NCBI GenBank assembly: GCA_014529385.2
Contig: CM043944.1
Location: 94,136,476 to 94,200,475 of the forward strand
Length of the DNA stretch: 64,000 nt
DNA from: Adiantum capillus-veneris
Lineage: Eukaryota > Streptophyta > Polypodiopsida > Polypodiales > Pteridaceae
Direction of reading: 5' to 3'
In this document: positions 10,857 through 22,541 of the stretch, piece after piece
Numbering within the stretch: position 1 is the stretch's first letter
How the letters are laid out: each line of letters starts with the position of its first letter
Program-made: the position numbers and the translations under genes
Notes under the pieces: generated by a model
What the model saw: only the letters and a program-made list of their open reading frames with translations
What the model was told of the DNA's origin: nothing
Databases searched by the model: none

Positions 10857-12197
10857 TCAGAAGTTGACGCTTCCCTTTCTCCGTTTCTGTGTTTCCTTGA
10901 ACATCTGGAATAGAGTCGAGCTTGGTGGAGCGGGTTCCTTCCTTGCTTTATCTTGCCTCGTAGGGGCGTGTTCTTGCCGTTGCTGCTTTAACGGGCAATC
11001 CGGTTTCATATGTCCTTTCTCGCCACAGTAGAAGCATCTTCCTTCCTCTCTGAAGGTTTGAAGTTGAGTAGGAGAGAGATACTTAGTTCGCTTGCCATTG
11101 CCCTCTGGCTTCTTAGAATAATCATAGTCCCTAGATGGAGGACGTTTTCTTCCTTGGCCTCCTTGGTCATCGTAGACCCCTCTTTGTCTCGCATGGTAAG
11201 TGCTATGCTCCATTTTTCTGGGCGTCCCAGTTGAGTGCAAATCCTCAGCAATGATTGCTGACTCCATCATCCTCTGAAGAGTGTCATGCGGATACACTTT
11301 CATACTCTTTCGAAGCTGCAGTTGGAGACCCGCTTCGAACTTTCGTTTCTTTTCCTCGTCGGCAATCTTCATGAAGGGAGTGACCTTCAAAAGAACCGAC
11401 CAATACTTGTCCACATAGGTCGTGACTCTCTCATGTTCCTTCTGGGCGAGCCAGTCCCATTCCTTCCGTATGTCCTGCTCGAAGTCAGGCGGAAGAAACT
11501 GTTCATAAAATTCAGATTTGAATCTCTCCCAAGTTTTGGCCTGAGAACCTTCCAGAATCTTGGCTAACCACCAATTACTTGCCGTTTCCTTGAGGTGCAT
11601 CCCCACATGGCGCAATTTGGATCTTTCTGTGAAGTACCCATTGGTAAAGGCGACTTCAAACTGCCTGATGAAGGACAGTGCTTTGGAGATATCTCTCCGT
11701 CCGTTGTAGGTTTCGAACTTGATGTCCTTGTCGCCTAATTTGAAGACTCTCATGCGATGATGAGACTTGCGACCATGCTTCTTGAATCGAGGCTTATCTT
11801 TAGATTGATGTAGGGTGGTAGTAGTAGCGGCTTCCTTCTTCTTGCGAGAAGATTGAGAAGTAAAAGTATAATCAGGAGAGTAAGATGGAGATGAGATAGA
11901 GATGTCCTTGCTCTCGTCTAGCAAAGAGAGCGCTTTTTCCTGGCCTTTCCTTGGAGTAGGCCGTTCATTCCGATCCGAAGATCCTTTGTGCATATCGACA
12001 CGTTCTTCTTCTCTTTCCTCCTGTGGTCTCACGCCAACAGTGTGGTCTTGATGCCCGGTGGCATCGGTTCCATTCGTTTTCTTCATTCCGTCCAAGAGCT
12101 TTTGGACATCTGGCAACAGTAAAACTTGTTGCAAATCCGCAAGCTGAGCTCGCACTTGTTGAAGCTCCTCTTCAACGCTTCTCCCTTGGCTCGACAT
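10857..12197 (-). CDS. Element A gag (446 aa, open)
   Basis: An intact gag frame with start MSSQGRSVEEELQQVRAQL. It begins 58 bp inside the PBS, and the same layout is seen in element C. Residues 1-30 look helical or coiled-coil, a charged disordered stretch follows to about 150, and then comes the retrotransposon gag fold (GRRDISKALSFIRQFEVAF, ASNWWLAKILEG, FYEQFLPPDF). A CCHC zinc knuckle, CFYCGEKGHMKPDC, sits at residues 388-401. It forms the virus-like particle and binds element RNA in the cytoplasm. It is the only major ORF of A that is still open from end to end, although its element is otherwise dead. Confidence 0.88.
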   Translation of the reverse strand: MSSQGRSVEEELQQVRAQLADLQQVLLLPDVQKLLDGMKKTNGTDATGHQDHTVGVRPQEEREEERVDMHKGSSDRNERPTPRKGQEKALSLLDESKDISISSPSYSPDYTFTSQSSRKKKEAATTTTLHQSKDKPRFKKHGRKSHHRMRVFKLGDKDIKFETYNGRRDISKALSFIRQFEVAFTNGYFTERSKLRHVGMHLKETASNWWLAKILEGSQAKTWERFKSEFYEQFLPPDFEQDIRKEWDWLAQKEHERVTTYVDKYWSVLLKVTPFMKIADEEKKRKFEAGLQLQLRKSMKVYPHDTLQRMMESAIIAEDLHSTGTPRKMEHSTYHARQRGVYDDQGGQGRKRPPSRDYDYSKKPEGNGKRTKYLSPTQLQTFREEGRCFYCGEKGHMKPDCPLKQQRQEHAPTRQDKARKEPAPPSSTLFQMFKETQKRRKGSVNF

Positions 12198-12254
12198 GGT
12201 TCTTCCCGTTCTTCCCGGAATCGTCCTTCTTTGCAGAGAAAGAGAGGAGTCCGA

Positions 12255-12266
12255 GCTCTGATACCA
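12255..12266 (-). promoter_or_regulatory. Element A primer-binding site (tRNA-iMet type)
   Basis: GCTCTGATACCA on the plus strand is the exact complement of the plant initiator-Met site. A single C separates it from the LTR at 12268. Confidence 0.9.
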
Positions 12267-12267
12267 C

Positions 12268-13168
12268 TGTCACAAAACGGGAGCGTACAGGAGCACTTGA
12301 AAATCTGTCGCTCCTTGCTCGGAAAAGCGACCTCCGTACTCCGTCGTCACACGAACACTCGCAAATTCCCGTCGCCACACTTTGCTCCAAAAACCTCAGC
12401 GCTGGCACTTCTGCTACTCCTTGCGATGATGAAAACTTGTACGCTTGCTGCCTTTTTATAGGCCCTTGCACCCGGCAGAAATAAGGCACGAAAGCAAAAG
12501 CTTTGGCGCTTCTAGAGAGAGGAGAGAGAGATCGCTGTTTTCAGCCTGTCCGTACCATGTTTTTGCGTAGGATTTTAGGGCCTCTGCTTTATTTTATTAA
12601 TAAAGGGCCGCCCACTTTTAAGTGGGCGGCCAAACTTTAAAATAAAGTGTGAATCTGTTCAAACTTAAAAATCCACTCAGTGAGTTAAAATTGATGCTAC
12701 ACAAACACATTCCAGGCGTCCCCGGGTGCAGTACACGGGCACAGATGCAATGCAAACACAGATTCCTCGCGGGAAAGCATCTACCCTCCCACGAATGTCC
12801 TGCTTTTCGTAAAAAGCTTCTTTGAACCCATCTTTATTCTTGTGCTTGCGTTCTTACGCGTATTCTTTTTACTAGCTCGGATTTCCTCCTTGACCTACGG
12901 AATGCCCCCTTCTGATGCACCCGTCACCCATCATGTGACGCATCAGGGACACCCGTATCCCGGTCTCTTCCACCGAACTTACGGAAACTTCTTCACGATG
13001 TTTTCCTGTCACCCATCAAATGACACATCAGAGTTGTCCGTTCCTGATGGCTTTTCCTGTAGCTACAGTATTCCAACTTATAATAGTTCTAGTGCGCATA
13101 TTAAAATATCCTAATTTCATTAAAAGAAATTAATTCATAAAAACAAGAAAATAGTCCAATTAGCTACA
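12268..13168 (-). repeat. Element A 5' LTR (right)
   Basis: 901 bp, TGTCAC...GCTACA. It contains a perfect inverted repeat with 12-bp arms (12606-12617 and 12620-12631). TSD ATGCC follows at 13169-13173. Open frames that appear in both LTR copies of A are LTR sequence, not genes. Confidence 0.95.
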
Positions 13169-13898
13169 ATGCCGATGACGACGACGGTAATGACGACGGC
13201 GACTTGATGGCTGAAATTTGAGATCCTTTATCTGCTGATTTTAGGGACTGTTTGGTGGCTGAAATTCTCTGTTTTTGGCTGCGTTTTTATGGCTGAAAAT
13301 GGGGGAGCATCTGCAACCTTCTTGGGGGACTGATCTGCTAAGGAGTCTAGGCTGAAAACTGCATTTTGTCACTGCTGAAATCTGCAGATTCCCTAGCGTT
13401 AGTAGATGGGGCTGAAAACGCTAGAGAAGCTGAAGGTCGTGCTTGCGTTTTTGCATCAAAAACGCTGGCTGAAAGTGGGGTGTCTTGGCGATGAAAACTC
13501 TGGGTTGAATGCCTGTAGGAAGTCGCTAGGCAATGCCCATCGACGGCGAGGCTGAATGCTGTGGAGAAAACGCCAAGGGAGGGATGTAGATGGCGAGGGT
13601 CTACTGCGAGGGGAGGTTTTGCTGAGAAGTTGCCTGTTGAGCGGGAAGCTCCTGCTGCCTCTTCTGCCAGAAAGTGCTAACTTGGGTTTGCTTATATATT
13701 AACTTAGCAAAATTGCCCTACCTACTTTTGTTGGAAAGTCACTTAAAAATAATAAGTGAAAATAACCAATAAATAGGAAAATAGGCTAAATGCATTGGAA
13801 AATCCCCCTAACTGATGCTAATGGATTCTGATGGGAATTCCGATGATCATGCTGTGTGCAACTGGAGGATATGCATCTATGCTAAGTGACTAGGCATG
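13169..13898 (-). repeat. Element B left LTR, segment 2 of 3
   Basis: Aligns with 25396-26124 of B's right LTR with roughly twenty differences. The first five bases are the TSD copy of element A. It ends at GCATG (13894-13898), the target of element C. Confidence 0.93.
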
Positions 13899-15411
13899 TG
13901 TCACAAAAATACGGAAGCGTAAACTGACGTTTAATTGCACTTCAAATACTCAAGAGAATTAGAGGGAGCGAGAAAACTTGACACTTCATTGGGGACCAGA
14001 AGATGGGCTGGTCCCCCCCCATAAAGAGAATATCTTTATTACTAAGGGAGAATCTTTACAAGCACAGGAACGGGGCATACGCCCGTCCTCTATTCTTTCT
14101 TTTGTTCTGTTCTGACTACTGACTGAGAAAGTGTTTCCACTTTCTTACTGCTTAGGGGATTTCCCCTCTTCTGCGAGACTGGTTGGAAGCTCTCGAAAAG
14201 AGAGTCTATCTTCCAAAACAGCTCATCGGAAGCTCTCACAGAGGAGAGTCCATCTTCCGTTATGTGTTGCCTTCATGCTCATTCATTCATGCATCGAACA
14301 CAAAAGAGAAACAAGCAAAATGCACACGCACATGCTTGCTGTAATTTTCTGCACATAACCTGAAATTCTTACCTGTGCACACCCCTACGCCGAAACAGAG
14401 GTCTTCTTCTCGCGATGGAATCGCGCCAAACTTGATGTAGACTTAGGATAAGGAGAGAGAAGAGAATTTCTATGGGTGATCTGCTGAAAACAGCCCTAAT
14501 CTAGGTGATTAGGGGCTGAAAACAGAGAATTACAGCAGCCGCACTCTGCTAAGAGAGCGTCTACGGCAGCTTCTCGCGATGAAACTTCACCAGAAGGTGT
14601 CTATGACTGTGAGATCCCTTGTTCTTGACAATGGAAGCACAAGGCTACCACATATGTCGCAAGGGGCTGCTCTCAAGCTTCAATGGAGGGCTCCACCGCG
14701 TAGAGCACGCTCACATTAGGGGGGGGTAGGTGCACTGCTAGCCCTGAAAATGGGGGAGGGGGGGCTCCTAAATAGCCATCAGGGAGAGGGGGCGCTAGGA
14801 AGAGAGAGAGGGTAAGAGTGAGAGTGAGAGAGAATTAGTTTGCATTGGTAAGTGTGCCACTTGGCACACTTACTTGAAAAACTTAAAAACCATTCAACTT
14901 TTGACTTTAAAAACTTCTAGCTCATAAAAAAAATGTGCAACTAACTAACAACTGCTACCAATGATTCTTTTATGAGAACACCAAAGGTCTGCCGGCGCAA
15001 TGCCGCACGGGCACTGCACCGCCTTTAACAGTTCACACTTGTCCAGCCGCCCGCCCGGGCACGGACCGTTAAATTTAATTTCACGAAACTTACCCTAAGG
15101 CTTTATTAGCTTTATTAGCCTTAGGGTCACTGTTCTAAGGACCCCATCTCATTCATGTGCTTGTACTGACGCGCGTATTTTTCTGAGCCTAAAATTTGAG
15201 GCTACTGCTTACCCCTTTCTGAAGACCCGATTTCCCAATCACTAGGGCTTCAGGGTAATTTCTGCTAAGGTCCCTCTGAGGTGTTCCAGCTCGCATTTAG
15301 GCTCACGTGAGGCCTTAGAACTGCTAGGTCTATTCTGGTGTGCACACAACTAATTAGATAATTCTTTTCTCGTAAATAAATTAATTATTTACAAAGTCTG
15401 ACTTAGTTACA
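13899..15411 (-). repeat. Element C 3' LTR (left)
   Basis: TGTCACAAAAATACGG ... TTAGTTACA. The 75-aa plus-strand frame at 14131-14358 recurs in the other LTR at 20323-20550 and is not a gene. Confidence 0.96.
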
Positions 15412-15423
15412 TCCCTCTTGGTT

Positions 15424-17553
15424 CTAAACAGTTGACCTCAACTGTAGAGCGTCAACATAGCTGTGCCAGATGTCAGGGTAGTCCTTGAGATCGGACTCAG
15501 TCATCCACTTTGCATCTAAAGGAGTGTAATTCTTGAACTTGACTAAATACTTTCGATGTAGACTCCCCGACTTGAGTTGTCTCTCCGAGTGGTGTATTAT
15601 CTGTTCAGGTTGAAGGATTTCCTCAGTCTCTTCGACTTCTGGAGGATCTTCTTGTACGGGCGTCACTGGAGGAGGTCCAAAATATGGTCGGAGGAGACTG
15701 ACATGAAAAGCATTGTGGATGCGCCAATGAGAAGGCAAATGCAATCTGAAAGTGACATCATTGACTTTATCTGTAATTTTGAAAGGGCCGTAAAATCTAT
15801 GGGAAAGTTTGACAACTTTTCCTTTGCCGACCCGCTTTTTCAATCTAGCTTTCTCAAACCGAAGCAGGACATATTGTCCTTTTTCAAGATTGAGATTCCT
15901 TCTGTGCTTGTCTGCTTTTCTCTTCTGTTGCTCTTGAGTTCGAAGAATCGCTTGCTTTACTTGTTGATGGGCAATATCAATATTGCGCACAAATTCATCT
16001 GCGGCGAAGATGTTTTCTTTGGTCACCATAATAGGAAGTAAGAGTGGCTTCCCATAAATAATTTCGAAAGGGGCTTTACCAGTTGAGGAATGTATGGTAT
16101 TATTATACGCAAACTCAACTATTGGTAAGTACTGTTCCCATTCGGATTGTTGTTCTGAAACATAGCACTTGAGGAGATCTAAAACAGTGGCATTAGCGAT
16201 TTCGCTTTGACCATCTGTTTGAGGATGATAAGCTGATGAAAAATCAAGCTTAGTTCCCAAGTTTTCAAACAATGCCTGCCAAAATAGACTAGTCATGCGG
16301 GGATCTCTATCGCTGACAATAGTCTTTGGCAATCCATGGTGTTTAAAAATCTGAGCTAGAAATATTCTAGCCATGTGATCAGCTTTGATGGTCTTCTTTA
16401 CTGGAAGAAAATGGGCTTGCTTACTGAATCTGTCTACGATAGTCCAGATTGCATCATTTCCATTCTTGGATCGAGGAAGATCCGTAATAAAATCCATGGC
16501 AATACTTTCCCATGGCGTGTTAGGCACAGGGAGCGGCTGAAGCTTGCCATAAACTTTATGTCTGTCATATTTCACTTTTTGGCATACTAAACACTCACGT
16601 ACATGTTTTTCAATGTCCGCACGGAGTGTTGGCCAAAAGAAATACCTTTCGAGGGCACTAGTGGTGGAAGCAATTCCCCGATGCCCGGCATAAGGAGAAT
16701 TATGTGCTTCATCCATCAACTTTTGTCGTAAGGACTGAGCTATGCATATTGCTTGTTGACGATAGAGTGTATTATCCCTGATAGAATAAGGTGGCTTTGA
16801 GTGACCAGCTTGAAGATCTGCCCAAATTGTGGCGAAGTCTGGATCTTGAGGATACATCTCGCTGAGAGATTCTAGTTCCTCATGATAAATTGTTGTGAGT
16901 GCATTGATCTTTGGTTGCCTGGAGAGAGCATCTGCAACTGCATTCTTTGTTCCAGAAGTGTGTAAAATCTGAAAATGAAACATTGAAAGAAAGTTGGCCC
17001 ATCTCATCTGCTTTTCTGATAACTTTCTCTGTGTGAGAAAGTAGCGAAGACTTTGATGATCTGTCTTGATAATAAAATCAGCTCCTAATAGATAGTGTTT
17101 CCAAATGGAAAGAGCATGAATTACTGCCAGTAGCTCTTTTTCGTATATGGAGGCATGCAACTCTGCATCTTTAAGGCGCCGACTTTCATAGGCTATCGCG
17201 TGATCCTCTTGGTTCAGAACTGCTCCTACACAATCTCCAGATGCATCGCAGTATACCTTGAAAGGTTTGCGAAGATCAGGGACGGTGAGAACAGGTCCGT
17301 GACTGAGTAGATACTTAAGCTTTTCGAAAGCTTGTTTTTGTCCAAACCCCCAATGGAATGGAATCCGCTTCTTTGTCAGGTCATGGAGGGGACCTGCTAT
17401 CGCGGCAAAAGCTCGAATGAAACGCCGATAATAAGAACGGAGGCCAAGGAAACTTCGTACATCATGTACTGTAGTTGGCGTAGGCCATTCTACAACTGCT
17501 TGAATCTTATCAGGGTCCATTCTCACCTGGTTGTGAGATACTATATGGCCCAA
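15424..17553 (-). pseudogene. Element C pol, 3' part: RNase H, integrase, chromodomain (709 aa open)
   Basis: Picks up at MGHIVSHNQVRMDPDK in the RT connection region and stays open to the polypurine tract. RNase H shows CDASGD, YEKEL, TDHQSLR and VADALSRQ. Integrase shows HHCC (HNSPYAGHRG ... CLVCQKVK) and a DDE triad near residues 352 (MDFITDLP), 414 (SDRDPRM) and 449 (TDGQSEIAN). The chromodomain occupies about residues 640-705 ([28 protein letters not shown]). All catalytic residues are intact. A one-base deletion near 17567 separates it from the preceding RT frame, so it is a pseudogene as it stands. Confidence 0.93.
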
Positions 17554-18719
17554 ATAGTGGATTTCTTTAGAAAGAACTCACTCTTCTTAGCATTCACAAA
17601 TAATTTGTGTTTGCGTAATTCTTCAAACACTAAGGCGAGATGCTTATAGTGTTCGTCTACCGTCTCTGAGAAGATTAAGACGTCATCAAAGAAAACGCCT
17701 GTAAAGCTTCTGTATGAGCGGAAGATTCTATCCATCATTCTGTTGAATGTAGCTGGTGCATTATTGAGCCCAAAAGGCATCACTAGAAATTCATACAACC
17801 CGAAGGTTGTTCTAAATGAAGTCTTATGCACATCCTGAGGAGCTATGCGGATTTGATGATAACCGCTCTTCAAGTCTATACGACTAAAGACACTGGCTCC
17901 TTGTAACTTATCAAGAATGTCGTCAATCCGAGGGATTGGAAATCGATTCTTGATTGTGATCTTGTTTAGAGATCTATAGTCTATGCACATGCGGAATGTG
18001 CCATCCTTTTTCTGTACTAGCAAGACAGGTGAACAATATGGAGAAGTACTAGGCCTTATTAAGCCCTTCTCCAAAAGTTCGTTAACCTGCTTGAGAATTT
18101 CCTCTTGCTGCATTAGACTAACTCGATAAGGGGGCTGATTTGGAGGAGAACTTCCTAAGATCAAATCAATGGTATGATCCTCAGGTCGCGAAGGTGGGAG
18201 TTCATTTGGAAGTTCATTTGCAAAAAAATCTTTATATCTTTCTATTAACTTAAGTCTTTTTTGCTCTAAAGAGGAAGAAAGTTGTGAAACAGACACATCT
18301 CTCTCTCTTGCAAAAATCAAGTACGCTGAAACACACTTTTTCATTTCTTTCTTGATGGCAATGTGGTTGGCGATAGGAATACGCCAATCACGTGCATCTG
18401 CAAGTACAAGATACTCCTTTCCTTTATGAGCAAAAGATAAGGTTTTCTGAACATAGTCAGGAATGGGATGCATCTTGTAGTGCCAAGGCATTCCCAAGAT
18501 AACATCGCATCCTTCAAGTGAAGCTAGTAAGAAAGACTCTTGATCCTTGTAGTCGTCGACCTTTAGATTCAACTTCCCTATGATTGGAGTAGAGTTTGAG
18601 TTCTGCCCTTTGAAAGCAGATTGCGCTTGAATAGAGACTCCGAAACGATTGGGCTGCAAGTTCAGGTCGTCAGCTAGCTTGGTAGAGATGAAGTTGTCTG
18701 TGCTACCAGGGTCAAACAA
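17541..18719 (-). pseudogene. Element C pol, 5' part: protease and RT (392 aa open)
   Basis: Starts inside the protease (FDPGSTDNFIS; then GCDVILGMPWHY). RT covers the rest: [79 protein letters not shown] and the catalytic box FFDDV at residues 343-347. It runs out of frame after SEFFL because of a one-base deletion. The frame upstream is the same as that of gag, from which it is separated by one TAG (about 18750-18752). Confidence 0.92.
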
Positions 18720-18749
18720 AATAAGAGCCCGCTGGTTGTTGATACTACC

Positions 18750-20024
18750 CTATGCTTTGAGAAGAGCTCTTTCTTTTCCATCCTTGGTTGTATTTCCCTG
18801 TACATCTGGGATTGCATTGGAAGAGGGTGGTTGTGGAGGTTTGGTAGGACAGTCACCCTTCATATGACCAACTTGTCCGCACTTGAAGCATCTTCCTTCA
18901 CTAATGTATGTTCGCAACTCAGCAGGAGAGAGATATCTCCCTTTCTTGGGCTGATTTGGCTTTGCTTCTGCTTCGGAGGTGGTTCTTTTCTTCTTTTGAG
19001 AAGAAGTAGAAGAGGTAGGCTGCTCATGGAGAGCCTTCTGCTTAGCATGGTAAGTGCTTTGCTCCATCTTCCTGGGAGTACCCTTGTCATGTATTCCATC
19101 AGCTATGCGGGCTGATTCCATAAGTATCTACAAGTTACCTCGAGGGTAAAGCTTCATAGCCTTTTGCAAGGCTTCATGCAAACCTGCTTCAAACTTGCGC
19201 ATCTTCTCCGAATCGTCAATCTTCTTGAATGGAGTGACTTTCAAGAGAACGTCCCAAAACCTATCCACATAGCGTGGAACAGTTTCGTTCTCTGACTGTG
19301 AAAGTCGGTCCCATTCTTTCTTTACCTCTTCCTCATAGTCTGGAGGAAGGAACTGTGCGTAGAACTCCTTCTTGAAGGCAATCCAATCTTGGGGTTTGCG
19401 ATCTTCCAGGATAAGGGTTAACCACCAATTGCTGGCGGTGCCTTTCAGGTACAAACTGACATGGCGAAGCTTGGATCTTTCCTTGAAATTCCCTTCTGCA
19501 AATGCAACTTCAAATTGGCGGATGAAAGCCAAAGCTTTGTCATTATCACGCCGTCCATTGTCCCGACTTGAATGTTTTCTGCCTATGGTGTTTCTTCTTA
19601 TGGTGCTCCTTCTTTCTATGCTTAGACTCCTTGTGGACAGGAGTCCTTTCCCTTGAATGCACTTCTTGCTGCGACGGATCGTCGAGAAACATGTCTTCCG
19701 GAGAAACTATGTCTTCCAGATCCTTCATAAAAGAGAACTGAGGGGAATCAAGGGGATCCTGCTCTTGAACTTTTGGATTAAACCGCACATGACGTTTGGA
19801 GGTTTCTTCTGCCTCTCGTGCATGCTGGAGGTTCCAATCAAAGGATCTTTCCTTGGTTGTGGCGCCTTTGGGTTCTGCGGGATTTCTCCCGACCCCATCG
19901 GCATTTTCTCCTTCCCTTTTTCAAGAGTATGGAGAATCTTTTGGACTTCTGGATGGGAGAGAGCTTTCTGCAACTCTTCCACCTGCTGTTGAAGGAGAGA
20001 TAACTCTATCTCGCGTCCTCCCAT
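18750..20024 (-). pseudogene. Element C gag, broken by a nonsense codon and frameshifts
   Basis: Likely start at Met 20024 (MGGREIELSLLQQQVEELQK), which has the same short coiled-coil opening as A gag. The frame is lost near 19725-19790, recovered in a Lys/His-rich segment (19546-19788), and returns to the first frame at 19532 (MAFIRQFEVAFAEGNF, ASNWWLTLIL, FYAQFLPPDY). A TAG near 19127 stands where element A has CAG. Reading continues through a CCHC knuckle (CFKCGQVGHMKGDC, 18849-18890) to a TAG at about 18750. Gag and pol are in one frame around that last stop. Confidence 0.87.
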
Positions 20025-20077
20025 TTCTGCAGTCTGCCAAGAGTCGTCAATCCCTTCAGGAAGAGAGAGAGGACCTT

Positions 20078-20089
20078 GCTCTGATACCA
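20078..20089 (-). promoter_or_regulatory. Element C primer-binding site (tRNA-iMet type)
   Basis: GCTCTGATACCA on the plus strand, one base from the LTR start at 20091. Confidence 0.9.
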
Positions 20090-20090
20090 C

Positions 20091-21603
20091 TGTCACAAAA
20101 ATACGGAAGCGTAAACTGACGTTTAATTGCACTTCAAATACTCAAGAGAATTAGAGGGAGCGAGAAAACTTGACACTTCATTGGGGACCAGAAGATGGGT
20201 TGGTCCCCCCCCATAAAGAGAATATCTTTATTACTAAGGGAGAATCTTTACAAGCACAGGAATGGGGCATACGTCCGTCCTCTATTCTTTCTTTTGTTCT
20301 GTTCTGACTACTGACTGAGAAAGTGTTTCCACTTTCTTACTGCTTAGGGGATTTCCCCTCTTCTGCGAGACTGGTTGGAAGCTCTCGAAAAGAGAGTCTA
20401 TCTTCCGAAACATCTCATCGGAAGCTCTCACAGAGGAGAGTCCATCTTCCGTTATGTGTTGCCTTCATGCTCATTCATTCATGCATCGAACACAAAAGAG
20501 AAACAAGCAAAATGCACACGCACATGCTTGCTGTAATTTTCTGCACATAACCTGAAATTCTTACCTGTGCACACCCCTACGCCGAAACAGAGGTCTTCTT
20601 CTCGCGATGGAATCGCGCCAAACTTGATGTAGACTTAGGATAAGGAGAGAGAAGAGAATTTCTATGGCTGATCTGCTAAAAACAGCCCTAATCTAGGTGA
20701 TTAGGGGCTGAAAACAGAGAATTACAGTAGCCGCACTCTGCTAAGAGAGCGTCTACGGCAGCTTCTCGCGATGAAACTTCACCAGAAGGTGTCTATGACT
20801 GTGAGATCCCTTGTTCTTGACAATGGGAGCACAAGGCTACCACATATGTCGCAAGGGGCTGCTCTCAAGCTTCAATGGAGGGCTCCACCGCGTAGAGCAC
20901 GCTCACATTAGGGGGGGGTAGGTGCACTGCCAACCCTGAAAATGGGGGAGGGGGGGCTCCTAAATAGCCATCAGGGAGAGGGGGCGCTAGGAAGAGAGAG
21001 AGGGTAAGAGTGAGAGTGAGAGAGAATTAGTTTGCATTGGTAAGTGTGCCACTTGGCACACTTACTTGAAAAACTTAAAAACCATTCAACTTTTGACTTT
21101 AAAAACTTCTAGCTCATAAAAAAAATGTGCAACTAACTAACAACTGCTACCAATGATTCTTTTATGAGAACACCAAAGGTCTGCCGGCGCAATGCCGCAC
21201 GGGCACTGCACCGCCTTTAACAGTTCACACTTGTCCAGCCGCCCGCCCGGGCACGGACCGTTAAATTTAATTTCACGAAACTTACCCTAAGGCTTTATTA
21301 GCTTTATTAGCCTTAGGGTCACTGTTCTAAGGACCCCATCTCATTCATGTGCTTGTACTGACGCGCGTATTTTTCTGAGCCTAAAATTTGAGGCTACTGC
21401 TTACCCCTTTCTGAAGACCCGATTTCCCAATCACTAGGGCTTCAGGGTAATTTTTGCTAAGGTCCCTCTGAGGTGTTCCAGCCCGCATTTAGGCTCACTT
21501 GAGGCCTTAGAACTGCTAGGTCTATTCTGGTGTGCACACAACTAATTAGATAATTCTTTTCTCGTAAATAAATTAATTATTTACAAAGTCTGACTTAGTT
21601 ACA
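20091..21603 (-). repeat. Element C 5' LTR (right)
   Basis: 1513 bp, nearly identical to the left LTR. Differences seen by eye are scattered substitutions, mostly transitions, with no length change. Confidence 0.96.
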
Positions 21604-21734
21604 GCATGCACGGTCTACGAATAGACTCACAAAAGTGCCAGATCACTGCTAATCTAGACTTGACTGGACTGACTGAACCCTGCTGTGGTGTAGCTTGTCC
21701 ACGGACACATGGGGTTGGGATGTGTCACGTGACA
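21604..21734 (-). repeat. Element B left LTR, segment 3 of 3
   Basis: GCATGCACGG ... GTGTCACGTGACA matches 26120-26251 of the right LTR. The first five bases are the TSD copy of C. A polypurine tract follows at 21735. Confidence 0.93.
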
Positions 21735-21745
21735 TCCCCTCCTTT

Positions 21746-22456
21746 TCAAAGTGAGGTACTGGTACCGAACTGTATGGCGTCGAGGGAGATCGCCAACAGC
21801 ATCCGAAATCCTGGAAGGGACTCTTCGCCAGCCCACTCTGCGGTGTGGGTCGAGCGGTACTTGAACTTTAGAAAGGTCTGCAACGCTTGCTTCCTTGGGC
21901 CGCGCCGAAAGCGACCCAAAGTCTTCTGAATCTCCTTTCTTGCTTCAACTTTGTCTAGAGTCCTGCTTCTTTTGTCTTCAAGAATCTCCATGGTTGAAAA
22001 TTCCTGGAACCATCTCCAACACAAAACCATGAACATACCCATTCCATGTAAAGTGAAGGAAAAAAATCTTGTCTTCGCTAAAGACTGTATATGCAATGTA
22101 GATGAACATAGAGACGGAGTGACAACCCGGTCATCAAACATATGCAAACAATGAGGTCGAATCTTTTCCGTTTGATCGAAATCAATCAACTGTGGCAAAT
22201 CACAATGGAAATGCCCATGCTTGGTGCTCATACTATCATGTGCTCTTTCGGAAACTGTGTCATGCCAAGGAAGAGACATGGAATGCGACTTCCTTACATA
22301 CAAACTTTTCAACTTTTCATGAAAAATCCGCATACATTTGTGCTCATCCATGAGAGAAACGTGCTCAACATACAATATGTCATACCTAGGAAAAGGGATC
22401 ACATAACGATGCTGACTAAAATTCAGGAAACCTTCACGAATGAAACACTCGAACAA
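21746..22456 (-). pseudogene. Element B tail ORF (236 aa), weak chromodomain-like end
   Basis: This frame ends 12 bp before B's polypurine tract, exactly where A and C end their chromodomain frames. Its last 90 residues contain EILEDKRSRTL, then FLKFKYRSTHTAEWAGEESL. The order and spacing recall a chromodomain (the aromatic-Leu-Lys-Phe-Lys core and Trp), but the match is weak. The first 140 residues are His- and Met-rich and I do not recognise them. No RT, RNase H or integrase motif lies between the protease region and this frame. The best reading is that an internal deletion joined a pol tail, or unrelated DNA, to the gag-protease part. Confidence 0.45.
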
Positions 22457-22541
22457 TGCGTATCAATCATGCGAACACACAATACTTCCTGTGATGGTTC
22501 TTTGGATCAAGGCTCGAGAGCCAAGATCGGTTCTTCGGGAT

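Larger units (their letters stand above)
1252..13168 (-). mobile_element. Element A: chromodomain Ty3/gypsy retrotransposon, itself interrupted by copia element D
   Basis: LTRs lie at 1252-2168 and 12268-13168, both TGTCAC...GCTACA. TSD ATGCC is at 1247-1251 and 13169-13173. The uninterrupted homologous site in B's other LTR, near 25396, reads straight through. Read from right to left the order is 5' LTR, PBS, gag, protease, RT (first half), [element D], RT (second half), RNase H, integrase, chromodomain, polypurine tract and 3' LTR. Without D the element is about 6.6 kb. Pol is in several frames, has a small deletion in RT and an FFND catalytic box, so it is dead. By eye its LTRs differ at about 27 sites, nearly all transitions. 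Confidence 0.95.
13899..21603 (-). mobile_element. Element C: full-length chromodomain Ty3/gypsy retrotransposon
   Basis: 7705 bp and uninterrupted. Two 1513-bp LTRs (13899-15411 and 20091-21603) are of identical length and differ at about a dozen sites by eye. TSD GCATG lies at 13894-13898 and 21604-21608. The PBS complement is at 20078-20089 and the polypurine tract at 15412 (TCCCTCTTGG on the plus strand). From right to left it carries gag, protease, RT, RNase H, integrase and chromodomain. It is related to A in protein layout and LTR ends, but its LTR body differs, so it is a sister family. Damage is light: two TAG codons and two or more indels in gag-pol. Confidence 0.96.

Noticed and set aside
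14131-14358. 75-aa plus-strand frame repeated at 20323
   Set aside because: Present in both LTRs of element C because the LTRs are copies. No known domain.
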